Part shown: positions 49,568-62,891 of the stretch, piece after piece
How positions within the stretch are numbered: the stretch's first letter is position 1
Layout of the letters: the number at the start of each line of letters is the position of its first letter
Assembly: GCA_028622995.1 (NCBI GenBank)
Contig: JAJQJQ010000007.1
Span: 558,001-622,000, forward strand
Direction of reading: 5' to 3'
DNA length: 64,000 nt
DNA from: Panagrolaimus kolymaensis
Lineage: Eukaryota; Nematoda; Chromadorea; Rhabditida; Panagrolaimidae
The notes under the pieces: generated by a model
The model's input: only the letters and a program-made list of their open reading frames with translations
Told to the model about the DNA's origin: nothing
Databases searched by the model: none
Translations under genes and position numbers: made by a program

Positions 49568-49863
49568 ACCTTAAATGAGAAAAAACTAATCACAATCATA
49601 TTTGACACATAGATTATTTGCTTTATTATTTAATCTTAAGACACCTACCTCTCCGTCATTTTCTTCACATGCTTATATAAAACATTATTTTTAGATGTGT
49701 TATGAAATTTTTCAAACCTTTTTTAAATTTGTACATTTGGCCTTTATAGCGAATGATAAGAGAAACCAAGTGAATGAAGCAAACATTTTTTAAACATTTT
49801 TTATTCTCGATATAAGAAAGTAAGCAAATAATGATTTTGTTTGAGGCATTGAATTAATTAAAA

Positions 49864-50889
49864 TTAAATAGGTGACCTTTTACAAACAAAATTATCAGCT
49901 ATCAACGGGCAACCCTGATCATTTAATTCGCCAGCGGTTCCATTATTACATGTCGATGATGTCCACAATTGTCCGCAATTTTCTAGTCCAGGGTTAGTTG
50001 GTTCCCTTGGAAGCCATTTAATATAATCAACTGGTGTGTCATCTGTCCACTGCCAAGTTGCTTCGTCATCATCTGTAAATAAACCAATCCACGTCTGATT
50101 AAACCAGCTACAGCCATTGTTTGATGCCAAATCTGGTGGAAAAAAAATAAAGAAGAAAATTCTTTTAAAGTAAATTTTTACTTGCAATAAATTGAGCTTC
50201 TTTTTCACTGTGATAAGAAGCCAAATGAGCATTTTCTGAATTACACCATATTTCGGCATCTTCCCAATTAGCAGTATGATAAACTTTGTAACAAAAGCCT
50301 GTTTCGTTATTAAAAGTCCAGGATTTTACACAACTTGTTGGTTTTGATGGCGTTGGTGGCGCATGAGTTGTAGTCGTTGCTCCGATCGCCTTTATTTCAC
50401 AAACATATGGTTTTTGTTTAAAACAATCATTAACTATCCATTTCCCATTTTTCATAGAAATTGCACCACAATGAGTCCCAGAAGTATTCTGTGGCTGACT
50501 AATGTCCCAATATGTAAAATTCAAATGCGTTCCATCAATCCATTCATACGACCCTGGAGTAAAAAGATCAGTTACACCAATCCAGAAATCACTATTTGCA
50601 CTATCTGTAAAATTTATGAGGGCTTGTTCTAAAAATAAAATATATAGTATAAGACTTTATAGAAATTTATGATACCAGCTAAATAAACATCATCTGCTAG
50701 ATCGTTTATTTTTACCAAATGCCCGCCATCAAATTGATTACAGCTTTTTTCTGCAGTCAAGTAATAATCTGTTTTTGATATAAATAAGTAACAAATTGTG
50801 TTATCCGAGAAAGAAGGGATAGCTCCATTTGAACATGTCGAATTTATAAATTCAAACAAAAAATGAAAGAAAAAAATAAATAACAACAT
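49864..50889 (-). CDS. Secreted C-type lectin with two CTLDs (paralogue of the first)
   Basis: Three exons (50676-50889, 50182-50628, 49864-50132) give 309 residues, with the same intron positions and phases as the lectin at 45860-46959. A signal peptide (MLLFIFFFHFLFEFINS) is followed by CTLD 1 (TCSNGAIPSF to YVCEIK), a Thr/Pro linker (TTTTHAPPTPSKPTSC) and CTLD 2 (SWTFNNETGFCYKV to FVCKRSP). The ATG at 50889 is preferred over one nine codons upstream because it starts directly at the signal peptide. The three lectins form a tandem array with the 7TM gene between lectin 1 and lectin 2. Confidence 0.85.
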
Positions 50890-52315
50890 TTTGATGTTTT
50901 TTGAAAATAAGAACAAAACTCTTGTTGAAATAAACTGGTTTTCTAATCAGTTGCTTGCTTTTAAAGAAACTCAATTATTTGTTAGATGATTATATTTATT
51001 TTTTCCTCTTTGAAAACATTGATAAGAAAAATCAAAGCTTCACTAAAAAAAGAAAAGTAAATTTGGAAAAAGATTGTTAGAATAAACACAAAGAAAAAAT
51101 GGATTTACTGTTATTAATTCGGGATTGATTTGTATGTGATAGAAGCTACCAATCCATCAGGGCGTTCTGCATTTTTAAAAGCGACAAATATGAAGGAAAA
51201 TAAATTTCTTAGCAAATTCGTTTTATTGATTTCAGCATAAATTTAATTGGTGTTATATATGTATTTATACAAAAGAAAAAACATAATTTGCACAAAAATG
51301 AAACCCAACTAAAGCTTAAAAAGATAAGAGCTTTCTTATTTACCAAACACAAGCATAGAGTATGTAAATGTTTTTGCTTCAATTTTTTTAAAGACAATGA
51401 AAAAAATATGGAAACATAAAATGTTCGACGCCGACGGTGTTTTTACAGTTTATCGTGGTAATAAACTTGTCTTACTTTTTATTAACATTTAGTAGTTCTG
51501 GAATTAAAATATTGCAAGAAAAAAGAATAAAAGCAAAAACATTAATCCTTTACAACTCTTTGAATCCTTTTTATTTTTTTAGGAAGTCATATCATTGATT
51601 TAGCAATACAATGGTTCGTTCCAGTGTTTCTTTTTTTAAATTTTAAATTAAAAATTTAATCCCATTGTTTTTCAAAGGTTTGGTTGAAAAGTGCAAAACC
51701 AAAATTTGATAAGAGCAAAAACTGCATACGAAAAATCGCAACATAAAAAGCAACTGTTCATCAAAAGTGCAAACTCTTTTCTTTTTCAATCATTTTTTCC
51801 AGCCATTTAACCTTGGATTGTTCGTTCGACTTTAAATCCATTTGGAAAACAGTTGCTGCTGCTTCAACAAAGATATGCCATATGCTTCTTTCATTTAAAT
51901 TTTTTTTATTCCTATTCCTGAGTGCTGCTGCTACATTGTTGATTAATGATGGCTGATAATTGTCACAGATAGAAAGGTCTAAAGGCCGAGATTTTCTTTT
52001 GTCTTAATTCACAACTTTTTGAATATGAAAAAAATTATTATTTAAAAATGAAGGCTAAAATGGGATCATTTTCGATTTGTATGGGCATACTTCAATTAAA
52101 AGCATTGATTTTTATTTTTCTCTCTTTGTGATAAAATTTTTGTAAATTGTACTTCCCATTTTTTGTTTATTTTAAAAATTTGTAGCAACTGCATTTCCCG
52201 TTTAATTCGTAGACCTTATTTTTGTATTCTCGAGACTTCCCCTAAATTTTTAGAAGGCAGCAGCTTTCTCTCAACTTTATTTTCCATCAACCAATAAAGC
52301 CTTGAATTGTGTAAA
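50890..52315. other. Intergenic region between lectin 3 and dihydropyrimidinase
   Basis: About 1.4 kb, AT-rich, no exon, tRNA or clear repeat. Scattered stops in all frames. Confidence 0.45.
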
Positions 52316-54190
<1,875 letters not shown>

Positions 54191-55478
54191 TTAGAGTTGC
54201 TTACATTATTAATTTGCTGGTAAAAATATAAATGACTGTTGTAATTCGAAAGAATAAAAATTATTAAATTTCTAAAAAATATGTGTTCTTAGTGTTCACG
54301 AACTTTAAAAAAATAATGCAATTGATCTTTCTCTTTTTTTTGCGAAAATTAAGAAAGATGGCTAAAATAGGTTATCGTTTAACTTTGAAAGTAATTTAAT
54401 TCCAACAATAATTTGCAAAATTTTAATACTATCCATATTTTAAGCCACTCATGAAAATTGATAGTAACGAAAAAAAATCACATGTTGAATTTTCTTTGTT
54501 AATGTCTCTTTGATAGTAACTAGCAACATTTCAATATTTAAAATTTTGATTACTCTTATATGAAAATAAAAATAATGAAACATACATAATTGACATCGGT
54601 TAATTTTATGAGCATTGATTTGACTTATCCACTATCGATCAAAGAAACTTTACCTCTGTTTTGTTTTAACTGAAATGAAAAAAAATCAAGTCGATTTAAT
54701 AGCTTTAAATCTGTCAATAAAATTTCTCTCAATGCTTGGTACTTCTTTTTTTGACATCTTTCAACCAAAAACATTGAAAAAAAAATGTTTGTTTTTATTC
54801 AATCAAAGGAAAGAAGGAAAGAAAAAAGTCATATTGCATTGTTTTGAAATTTTTTTATATAATGGACGATTGATGGAAGGAAATCAAACTTTGAATGTTA
54901 AAGTTTTATAAACAAAGTTGAATAAATTAAAACAAAAAAAAAGGAATGTTGCCGAAAGATCCAAATGGTAAGTCAAATGCATATGTACATAGGCCAAAAT
55001 TATGACTCTTGTGTTTAACCTTTGTAGTGCATCATTTTCTCAGGCTAGTGGGTTGTTGTTTTTTATAAGATTTTTTTGCTGATTTTTCTTTTCGGCTCAA
55101 AGGTCATTAAAAAAACATGCGATAAGTCATCTGCTCGTTATTTTTCTTTTCACAATTTTTTGTCTTTTTCTAGAGCGACGATCTTGTATTTTTTAGTCAG
55201 TGAATTAACTTCTTGCAAATTTTTGCTTTATTTTTTCAAAACAAAAATTCCTCAAAAACACCATTTTTCAAGCTCCAATTATTTTTGTTTACCGACTTCC
55301 TTATTTTTTCCTTATCTTTCTTTCACCATCATTGCCACCTTTTTTGATGATTTTCTTTTCATTTTTTACTTTACAGACAAAATCAATTCTTTGACCTTTA
55401 GCTTTTTATTTATTTTTTGTTAAAGTGAAAAAATCTAAATTTATTTTATTTATAGCAAATCGCTTATGTGATGCAACA
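54191..55478. other. Intergenic region with a repeat, dihydropyrimidinase to GCPII
   Basis: About 1.3 kb. It includes the repeat at 54425-54560 (separate entry) and otherwise AT-rich DNA without exons. TTTATAG at 55449-55455 is a possible trans-splice acceptor 24 bp before the next start codon. Confidence 0.45.
54425..54560 (-). repeat. Dispersed repeat with hairpin element, copy 2
   Basis: The reverse complement of this segment matches 58683-58805 over about 125 bp, including the shared core TACTATCAAAGA(G)ACATTAACAAAGAAAAT and one hairpin element ending GATAGTAAC. The two lie on either side of the GCPII gene as inverted copies. Confidence 0.75.
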
Positions 55479-58400
55479 ATGATTAGAGCAGTAGCATTTA
55501 TAAGTATAGCAGTATTGGCAGTTGTATTCGTTGGACTTGTTGGAAAATATCATAAAAATCATGTTTCAGTTCCTGCTAAACCTTTAACATTCGATGGTGA
55601 GTTTTTTAATTTTGCGTTTTGAAAACTTTGAACTTTCCGGATTTAATAAGAATATTCGCCGTATAACTAACTGGTCGTCATTTAGTTTATTCCCGGAAGT
55701 CTCGAAACTTCATTGTGTGTTTGAGATAACAAAAATTATTATTTTGAACTTTTTTTACATCCGTCATTTCTCTTTTAGAAGTCCGGCTTTCAATTGGCGA
55801 ACAACTTATTGCAAATGTAAAAGGTGAAAATATTCGATATAATTTGGAATTGATAACTCCCGACCCACATGTAGCTGGAACATTAAATAATAAAAAAGTT
55901 GGAGAAAAAATTCTTAATCTTTGGAAAAAGAATGGATTAGAGAATGTTCATTTCGCGGAATACAATGTTTTATTATCCTATCCCGATTATGATAATCTCA
56001 ACCATGTGAGTCTTATCAAAAGCGATGGCACAATTTTATATAAAAGTAATGGAACAAGTCCAATTATTTTTCCTAAAGAACAAGGAGGCGAAAATGCTGC
56101 TGTTCGATGGGTGGCTTATACTTCTCCTGGTGTGGCTGAAGGTGAAGTAATTTATTGTCATTATGGAAGAGAAGAAGATTTTGAAAGATTAAAAAAACTT
56201 GGTGTCGATGTTAAAGAAAAAATTGCAATGATTCGATATAGTCATGGATTCCGTGGGGATAAAGTTGCATTTGCTCAAAGATATGGAGCTTTGGGAGTTA
56301 TTCTCTTTTCTGATCCAGGAGAAGTTGCTAAAGAAGGAACTAGCCCAGGTTTGGTTTTAGAAGTGTACCAAAATATAAATGGACGTATTTATAGCTAAAG
56401 TTTATCCACACAGTGAATGGATGCCCGAAGGTGGAGTACAACGCGGATCAGTGATGCATGGAGATGGAGATCCTCTTACTCCTTTGGCTCCCTCTAAACC
56501 TGATTTATATCCATCTCGAACAATCGAAGAAGCAAAAGAAGCTGGAGTTTTACCTAAAATTCCTGTGACTCCTATTTCCTATCGAGATGCTTATGAAATT
56601 CTTGTACGACTTTCTGGTAGAGCTGTACCTCTCGATTGGCAGGGTGGCCTCAATTTTACTTATCGCCTTGGCCCAGGATTTAGAGAAGCCGATGTTCGTG
56701 TAAAACTTGATGTTAAAGCAAAATATGAAAAACGAGAAATTCGAAACGTTGTTGGATATATTCGTGGTTCGAGTGAACCCGATCAATATGTCATTCTTGG
56801 AAATCATTATGACGCTTGGGTTTATGGATCACTTGATCCTAATAGTGGTACTGCAACTCTCGCAGAAGTTGGACGAGCTTTGGTTCAAACCATGAATGAA
56901 ACACAATGGAGGCCATCGAGTTAGTTTTACTTGGCGTTTTGAAATCAATTTTATGGAAAATCATTTTTAGGAACAATCATGTTTTGTAATTGGGATGCCG
57001 AAGAATATGGACTTATTGGTAAAAATTTAAAAATAAAGCTATTATTATGACCAGTAAATAATAAAGGCTTTTAGCTTTTAGCTGAATCATTTAAAAAATA
57101 AATATCCAAATATAAGAGATCAATTTCAATGACAATGTTTTTCGAAGAAAGTAATTTGCTAGTTCCATTTTTCATCACATTTTTTCGTTTATTACCAAAA
57201 CTGAGAGTAGCATTCAAAATCAAAAATTAATGATTTTTTGTTAGTATCTCTTCTCATGAGCAGCTAAAAATATGGATAGTAACATATTTTTGAAAATTAT
57301 TGTTAAAACTGAATTACTACTTTACATTTAGTTTTTTTCCTCAGTTGTTTTTTCATTTTAACCAATGAAGTAAATATTTTATGGCTCATTATTTTAGGTT
57401 CCACTGAATTTGTCGAAGAATTTGAAAAACAATTGAATCAAAGAGCAATAGTTTATTTGAATGTTGATACCATTTCTGCCAATAATTCATTGTAAGTTTG
57501 ATTGCATACAACACTTAAGTTTTCAATAAATTATTTATTTGACTAATAACTTTTTAGTGATGCTCGAACAATCCCATCGCTTTATCAAGTAATTGTTGAT
57601 GTTGCAAAACGTATTCCAAATCCAATGAAATCTGAACTTAAACGAGCGAGAAAAACAATTTATGATACTTGGGTTCGCACTTTTCCTCCCAATCTTCCTG
57701 CTTATCCAACTTTCCCTGAAATGAAAATTCCTGGAGGCGGTTCTGATCATGCTTCATTCTTGAATTTCATTGGAATTCCCGTTATTGATTTTAATTATCG
57801 AAATGCTACATGGATTGAATATCCACTTTATCACTCGCTTTATGAAACAAAATTTACGAATGAACACATTTTTGATACAAATAATTTTGCAGTAAGTTTT
57901 CAATTGCAAATGTCCTTAAAAAATGGTTGGTTTAGGTTCATCGAGCAGTTGGACAATTTTGGGCTGAAATTGCTCGAGTTTTTGCTGATACTCCTGTAAT
58001 TCCTTTGAATATTTCTGTATTTTCTGATACTTTATTGAATGTTTATATTCACAATCTCAAGAAAGCTATCGATCCATTAAAGCATCGATATCCAGAAGCT
58101 CAAGATGCCAGAGAACAGCTATCACATTTAATTCGAAATTGTCAAGAACTTATTCGTCGATCTCGACAACTTGAAAAGGAAATCAACGAAATTCGCAAAT
58201 ATCATACTTATTTTGATGGAAATGATCGAGCTTCTTCACTTTCTCGCCGACTTATGGGAGTTGAGCGTTGCTTCATAAATCCATATGCTCGCCCTGGATC
58301 ACCCAAACGCCATTTACTTTATTCCATCAGCGACAAAGATTCATATGCTTCCAGTGTAATGTCTGGGGTTTATGATGCCATTGAAAATTTGGTTAATGCC

Positions 58401-58508
58401 AAAAGTAGTCAAGAAAAGGCTACAGCTGGTAAAAAACTTGCCCAACAAATTTCATTCGTTCAAACTGCTGTTCAATGTGCCACAAATATGATTGCAGATT
58501 TTATTTAA
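55479..58508 (+). CDS. Glutamate carboxypeptidase II / NAALADase (M28B)
   Basis: Seven exons (55479-55596, 55779-56348, 56395-56919, 56971-57018, 57398-57491, 57558-57891, 57936-58508) give 753 residues, the family norm. An N-terminal membrane anchor (AFISIAVLAVVFVGLVG) makes it type II. The di-zinc peptidase ligands are all present: His367 (NHYDAW), Asp377, Glu415/Glu416 (WDAEEYGLIGS), Asp444 (NVDT) and His544 (YHSLYET). A PA-type insert and the C-terminal dimerisation domain follow the family. It would cleave C-terminal glutamate from N-acetyl-aspartyl-glutamate or folate polyglutamates outside cells. The 46-bp intron 56349-56394 is among the shortest here. A hairpin element sits in the intron at 57242. 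Confidence 0.92.
57239..57286. repeat. Hairpin mini-element GTTACTATC-type, copy 3
   Basis: In GCPII intron 4: GTTAGTATCTC, then CTCATGAGCAGC, ending GGATAGTAAC. It has the same ends and CTCATG core as the copies at 54429 and 58768. Confidence 0.65.
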
Positions 58509-59590
58509 ATTATATAATTTTTTAGCTTTTCTTGTTTATAAAAAATGAACCCAAAATAAAAAATTTAAAAAAGAAGCAATGTTGGAAGTAAAATGATAGT
58601 TTAAAAGTGCAAAACTGATTTGGGATAAATGGTTTTTACAAAAAAGAAAAAACAGAAATAAATGCGATGTCTTTTAATGGAAGTAATCAAAACTTTAAAT
58701 AATGAAATATTGCAACTTACTATCAAAGACACATTAACAAAGAAAATCCAAAATTAAAGTTTTCTGTTACTATCCATTCTCATGTGGGCCAAAAAATACT
58801 GATAGTAAAAAATTTATGCAAATCCAAACCCTATAATTGAAAAAGTGTGTGTTTGTTTGTGGTATGTAACACCGGAAAATTTTCTGAAGAAAGTGGATAT
58901 CAAAAAATTGGAAAAAATCTGAAACGATGGGAATCGACGACCTCATCTCCCGGAAAGAGATCCTGAACGAGGTACGCACTTTTTAAGGTGTACCTTGCAA
59001 AAAGAATGAAAAAAATGAATGCAAAATTTGCATAAAATGATTTTAATGTGAAAATGCATGCCGATAGCCTTAGTTGCACAAAAAAGAAGTGGTGAAGAGC
59101 GGTCGTTAGGTTTCAAAAGCTTTAAAAAATAATGTAAAGGATCAAGGATCAAAAATGGAGGATCTAAAATCGGAAAAATTAGGTTCTAAGAAGCCAAAAA
59201 TGGAGGATTCAAGAACACAAAGATTGAGGATCTTATTTCAGAAAATGAAAAAAATTTTGTATGAATGGGGTTTCTTAAAATGAAAGCGTGAATATGAATG
59301 AAAATGTTTGCATTTTATTTCATGAGATAAGAAAAGAATTGGATCGAAATATGACGATGGTCAAAGAAATCGAAAGTCCTAATTATAACTCAAGAAAATT
59401 AAAGGGGGTATTTTATAATGTGTTTTAAAGATCATAAAGAAGTAAAAAGCTTTAGAAAAGGTAAAAAGTATGACTAACTTTAGTTAGTAAGATGTAAAGC
59501 CCTTATCGCTAGAATGACGCTCTAAAAACATTAATAAAAATTATTGAAAATAAAAGTTTTTACAAAATCAAAATTTTTTATTTATCCATG
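58509..59590. other. Repeat-containing intergenic region, left part
   Basis: Gene-free. It holds the repeat copy at 58683-58811, a GGATC-type degenerate tandem repeat at about 59143-59245 (units such as AAAAATGGAGGATC) and plain AT-rich DNA. Confidence 0.5.
58683..58811 (+). repeat. Dispersed repeat with hairpin element, copy 4
   Basis: Inverted partner of 54425-54560. Contains TTACTATCAAAGACACATTAAC and, at its right end, GTTACTATCCATTCTCATG...GATAGTAA. Confidence 0.75.
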
Positions 59591-59639
59591 GCTCTGATGA
59601 ACACGGGCATCAACAACATAAATGTGTTGAGAAACGAAA

Positions 59640-59770
59640 TCAACTTTGAATTAAGGCTTGAATTGGAGATATGAATTTTTTTATCCAAATAATTATTATT
59701 AAATATATTAAAATTATCCCCAACGGGATTTTTAATCGCATGCACGGGAAGTACCTCAATCGATGAATTT
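59640..59770 (-). repeat. Dispersed ~130-bp repeat, copy A
   Basis: The reverse complement reads ..CCCGTTGGGGATAATTTTAATA.., ATTTGGATAAAAAA.., ATATCTCCAATTCAAGCC, and matches copy B at 59905. A and B face each other and could fold into a long hairpin. Confidence 0.7.
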
Positions 59771-59904
59771 TTTATTTTTTGAACACTTGCTTCAAGTCTT
59801 GAAGTAAGTACCTTAATCGAATTTAAAACTTTTTGAATAAGAAAAAAAATTGCAGTTCACCTCGAAGTGTTCATTTTTTTTCATAGAATCAATAAATATA
59901 AAAT

Positions 59905-60075
59905 TGGATCACAGTTGAGGTGCTTCCAGGGGACGGAATACAAAATCCTGTTGGGAATAATTTTAATAAATTTAATAAAAAATATTTGGATCAAAAAATC
60001 GATATGTCCAATTCAAGCCCTAATTCAAAACGAGATTCACTAATGTCTTCTTCCTCTATGTTTGAGGCCATACAT
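59905..60075 (+). repeat. Dispersed ~130-bp repeat, copy B
   Basis: Contains GAGGTGCTTCCAGGGGACGG, CCTGTTGGGAATAATTTTAA, GGATCAAAAAATCGATATGTC and ACGAGATTCACTAATGTC, the landmarks of this repeat family. Not protein-coding in appearance. Confidence 0.7.
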
Positions 60076-60369
60076 TGGTATGTCTGGAAATTGTTTTTTT
60101 TTTGCAGCCATTTATGAAATGTCTTCTATTTGCATGTATTTTAAATAAGAAAAATAAAGAAAAACTAGAAAAAATAAGAACTGCTGAAAGGGCGAAAAAT
60201 ATTTGCTTCATAATTAAAATTTCTAAAATCCTTCAACACTGAACAGACTGTTTTTGGTATTTATTTTTGTAGTGAAAACATGCATCGAATATGTAAAAAC
60301 ATTAAAAAGAATTTGTCCAATTAATTATTGTGATAAACCAGAAATTTAAATAAGCCAAAAAAATTAAAA

Positions 60370-60505
60370 ATTTTGTGATGTGTTGAGAAAGGTCGGGCCG
60401 GGTCCGTTGAGATTTTGAGATGAGATGAGATGAGATGAGTCCAGGATTCGAACCCAGCGAAAATTCTACAACGTCTTGCAAAAATTCCACTGCGCCAGAA
60501 AACCG
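60370..60505 (-). mobile_element. tRNA-derived SINE-like element
   Basis: On the minus strand, TGGCGCAGTGG (60497-60487) fits the Pol III A box and GGTTCGAATCC (60454-60444) fits the B box, spaced as in a tRNA. A T-arm CTGGG/TTCGAAT/CCTGG can pair. There is no acceptor stem, so it is not a functional tRNA gene. Downstream follows a (GATGA)n-type run (60417-60440 in plus orientation) and a GC-rich CGGACCCGGCCCGACC segment, as in the tail of a SINE. No target duplication was found. Confidence 0.55.
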
Positions 60506-60899
60506 GATAATAGTTAACAACTTTTTTGGACTATATGAAAGTGAACTTTTTGTTGAATTTTGGATTAAATTTTCAATATTTTTTGGGCAATTTTGAAAGT
60601 TAATGAAATAGGGGGTACCTAAATCATTTATTATATATTTTTAAATATGTTTTTCAATCAATTTCCTTCCCAACTACCTATCCAATGAAGTTAGGAATAT
60701 TTAATGTTTAATGTTTTACACTTAAAAAAACCTTTTTTAAGGTTAATTCCATGGCAAAAATCAATAAAATCCAAAATTATTTATTTGTTTTAAAAATCTT
60801 GAAGATTTATTATTTTATTTAATAAACGAACTCCACTTTTTTTTTCAATCATTGAGCTCATCAACAAGATATTTGGGTTTTAAATAAATGAATAACATT

Positions 60900-61045
60900 A
60901 AAAAATTTACTGAATCACGTTTTGAGTTACGGTGTTCAATAAAGCAACATATGGATAATTTTATCCAAATATTTATTATATAATTTTTAAAGATTATTCT
61001 CAACAGGGTTTTGAATCGCATACCTATTACGACCTTCAACCAACA
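60900..61045 (-). repeat. Dispersed ~130-bp repeat, copy C
   Basis: Its reverse complement contains GTTGAAGGTCGTAATAGGTA, TGCGATTCAAAACCCTGTTG and GTGATTCAGTAAATTTT, matching copy D at 61305 in inverted orientation. Confidence 0.7.
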
Positions 61046-61124
61046 TCCATAATTTATTAATGGACCTCCTTCTTCCTCTAGGTACACGATCACTTCGAGG
61101 TGAACGTAACAACTATAAGTTGCT

Positions 61125-61240
61125 TCCAAATCGTCACCATAGGATCCGTTTGGAAAAATATGATTGAAAATGGATGTAAAAATGCATAAAAAGTGATAAA
61201 AATAAAGCACTTTTCCTCTGCAATATTTTTTCCAATTCAA
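61125..61240 (+). repeat. Second repeat module, copy 1
   Basis: GCTTCCAAATCGTCACCATAG, GGATCCGTTTGGAAAAATATG and AAAGCACTTTTCCTCTGCAA recur at 62010-62127 with few changes. Non-coding. Confidence 0.75.
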
Positions 61241-61304
61241 AAAGTTTTAAACTAAATTTTATGTTTCTATGGTTGCTTGATGCATCAAATAAATAAATAA
61301 TTTC

Positions 61305-61475
61305 TGGTTGAAGGTCATAATTGGTATGCGATTCAAAATCCTCTTGGCAATAATCCTAAAAAAATATAAGAAAAATAACTGGACAAAAAAAATCATATGC
61401 TTTAGTGAGCTCGGTAATTCAAAACGAGTTTCACTAATTTATAAGCTTGATACATGTGTTCAAAAAAAAAAAATG
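61305..61475 (+). repeat. Dispersed ~130-bp repeat, copy D
   Basis: Plus-strand copy: GTTGAAGGTCATAATTGGTA, ATGCGATTCAAAATCCTCTT, ACGAGTTTCACTAATTT, AGCTTGATACATGTGTTC. It pairs with copy C as an inverted repeat about 260 bp apart. Confidence 0.7.
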
Positions 61476-61544
61476 AATGTCAAATGAGGTGCACCTCGTG
61501 GATGGCAGTTAAAACAAAAATACAGCATAATTTTAAAATAGATA

Positions 61545-61650
61545 ATTAAAAATAATTGGCTCAAAAAAACTATATGTCCAATTCAAGACCTAATTCAAAC
61601 CGTGATTCACTTATGTCTTGCATCAAAGCTTGATACATGTGTTCAGTATG
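61545..61650 (+). repeat. Dispersed ~130-bp repeat, partial copy E
   Basis: AATAATTGGCTCAAAAAAAC, ATGTCCAATTCAAGACC, CGTGATTCACTTATGTC, AGCTTGATACATGTGTTC: the right half of the family. A 12-bp perfect palindrome GAGGTGCACCTC lies just upstream (about 61484-61495). Confidence 0.65.
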
Positions 61651-62009
61651 TCAAGAAATCAAAATTTATGAATTGCGGCAATTTTTTTTATTTTCCAATT
61701 AATTTTTATTTATTTTTTTAACCCTAAAAATGTATGTCGTTTTTAACTGGATGCCTCGAATAACGAGATATGAATCCACGAAGATTCATACTCATTAACA
61801 TAGGTGTTTTTAATGTTCAGAGCCACATAGCTCGATCTGAGACTTATCTTTCACTAAAGAAATGCCGATCGATTTTTGTAGATTTAGATGTGATTTATCA
61901 CTTCTGATAAACAAAATTTTTTAAAAGCTTTCTTACTTATGTGTTTGGAATTTATTTACCTTTATCAAAGCATTTTTTGCTTAAAGTGTAAAAAGATTAA
62001 TTTTTGAAG

Positions 62010-62127
62010 GCTTCCAAATCTTCACCATAGGATCCGTTTTGAAAAATATGATTAAAAATGGGTGTAAAAATGCCTAAACTTCAATAATAATAAAGCACTT
62101 TTCCTCTGCAATTTTTTTTCTTATTTA
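62010..62127 (+). repeat. Second repeat module, copy 2, abutting the Rubicon-domain gene
   Basis: Copy of 61125-61240. Its last match, GCACTTTTCCTCTGCAAT, ends only a few bases before the first Rubicon-homology codon, so the repeat appears to have replaced the gene's 5' part or its splice acceptor. Confidence 0.7.
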
Positions 62128-62891
62128 TTATTGTAATGAATGTTGGAATAAAGGCGATGAAAGCATTATTCCTTCAAGAGTTTTATTGAATTGGGATTAT
62201 AAACGACGACCAATATCAAAATTATCCAAAGCTTTCCTTCGTGCAAATTCAGATCGACCAGTTATAAGAATCGATAATATTAATCCACAATTATATTCTA
62301 ATTCAAAACGAATGACGAAAATCTTAGTAAGCTTTTTTTCCCATGCGGACGAAGGAACGGGTTTTGGTTTAAATAGAAAATTTTAATATTAGCAAAATTC
62401 AATTTTTCTCCATTTTTAGAAACTTCGTGAAAAATTAAACCTCGTCGTAGCTTATTTACTTACATGCAAGGAATCGATTGCAGAAGATTTTAAACAACGA
62501 ATTCATCCACAAGATTATTTTTACACTGATATTCATTTATACAGTATCACAGATTTAAGAAATGTAATTAATGGAGTGCTAGAACGTCGTCTCAATACTC
62601 TCATAAATTTTGCCATATCTCATATTAAATCATGTTACCTTTGCTTGCAAAAAGGTTTCATTTGCGAAATTTGTTCAACTCAAAAAATTATTTATTCGTT
62701 TGAAACAGATATTGCTGATCGAGTAAGTCATTAAAAAAATTTAGTTTTTAAATATGTGTTGTGTGTTTTTTTAGTGCAAAGAATGTGGAGCAGTTTACCA
62801 TATCAAATGTTTCAACAACGTTAAATGCCCCAAATGTATTCGTCGAGCTAAACATGATGCGAATAAATTTATTGACCTTCTCTTACAGTAA
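62117..62891 (+). pseudogene. 5'-truncated Rubicon-homology (DUF4206) zinc-binding domain
   Basis: Exons up to 62326, 62420-62722 and 62775-62891 join in phase. They encode LIYYCNECWNKGDESIIPSR, VLLNWDYKRRPISKLSKAFL, a helical middle (LREKLNLVVAYLLTCKES), CYLCLQKGFICEICS and CKECGAVYHIKCF..CPKCIRR. That is the C-terminal Cys/His-rich RH domain of Rubicon, Pacer, PLEKHM1 and DEF8, which binds Rab7 on late endosomes. The first ~1/3 of the domain and everything upstream are missing: no AG acceptor precedes the first codons and no in-frame ATG starts a sensible protein. Repeat DNA begins immediately upstream. It could be a pseudogene, or an upstream exon may be spliced from further away. Confidence 0.65.

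Noticed and set aside
60440..60500. Functional tRNA gene
   Set aside because: A and B boxes and a T-arm are present, but no acceptor stem or anticodon arm forms; better explained as a SINE-like remnant.
61484..61495. Palindrome GAGGTGCACCTC as a regulatory operator
   Set aside because: Lies inside repeat DNA between copies D and E with no gene start nearby; likely part of the repeat.
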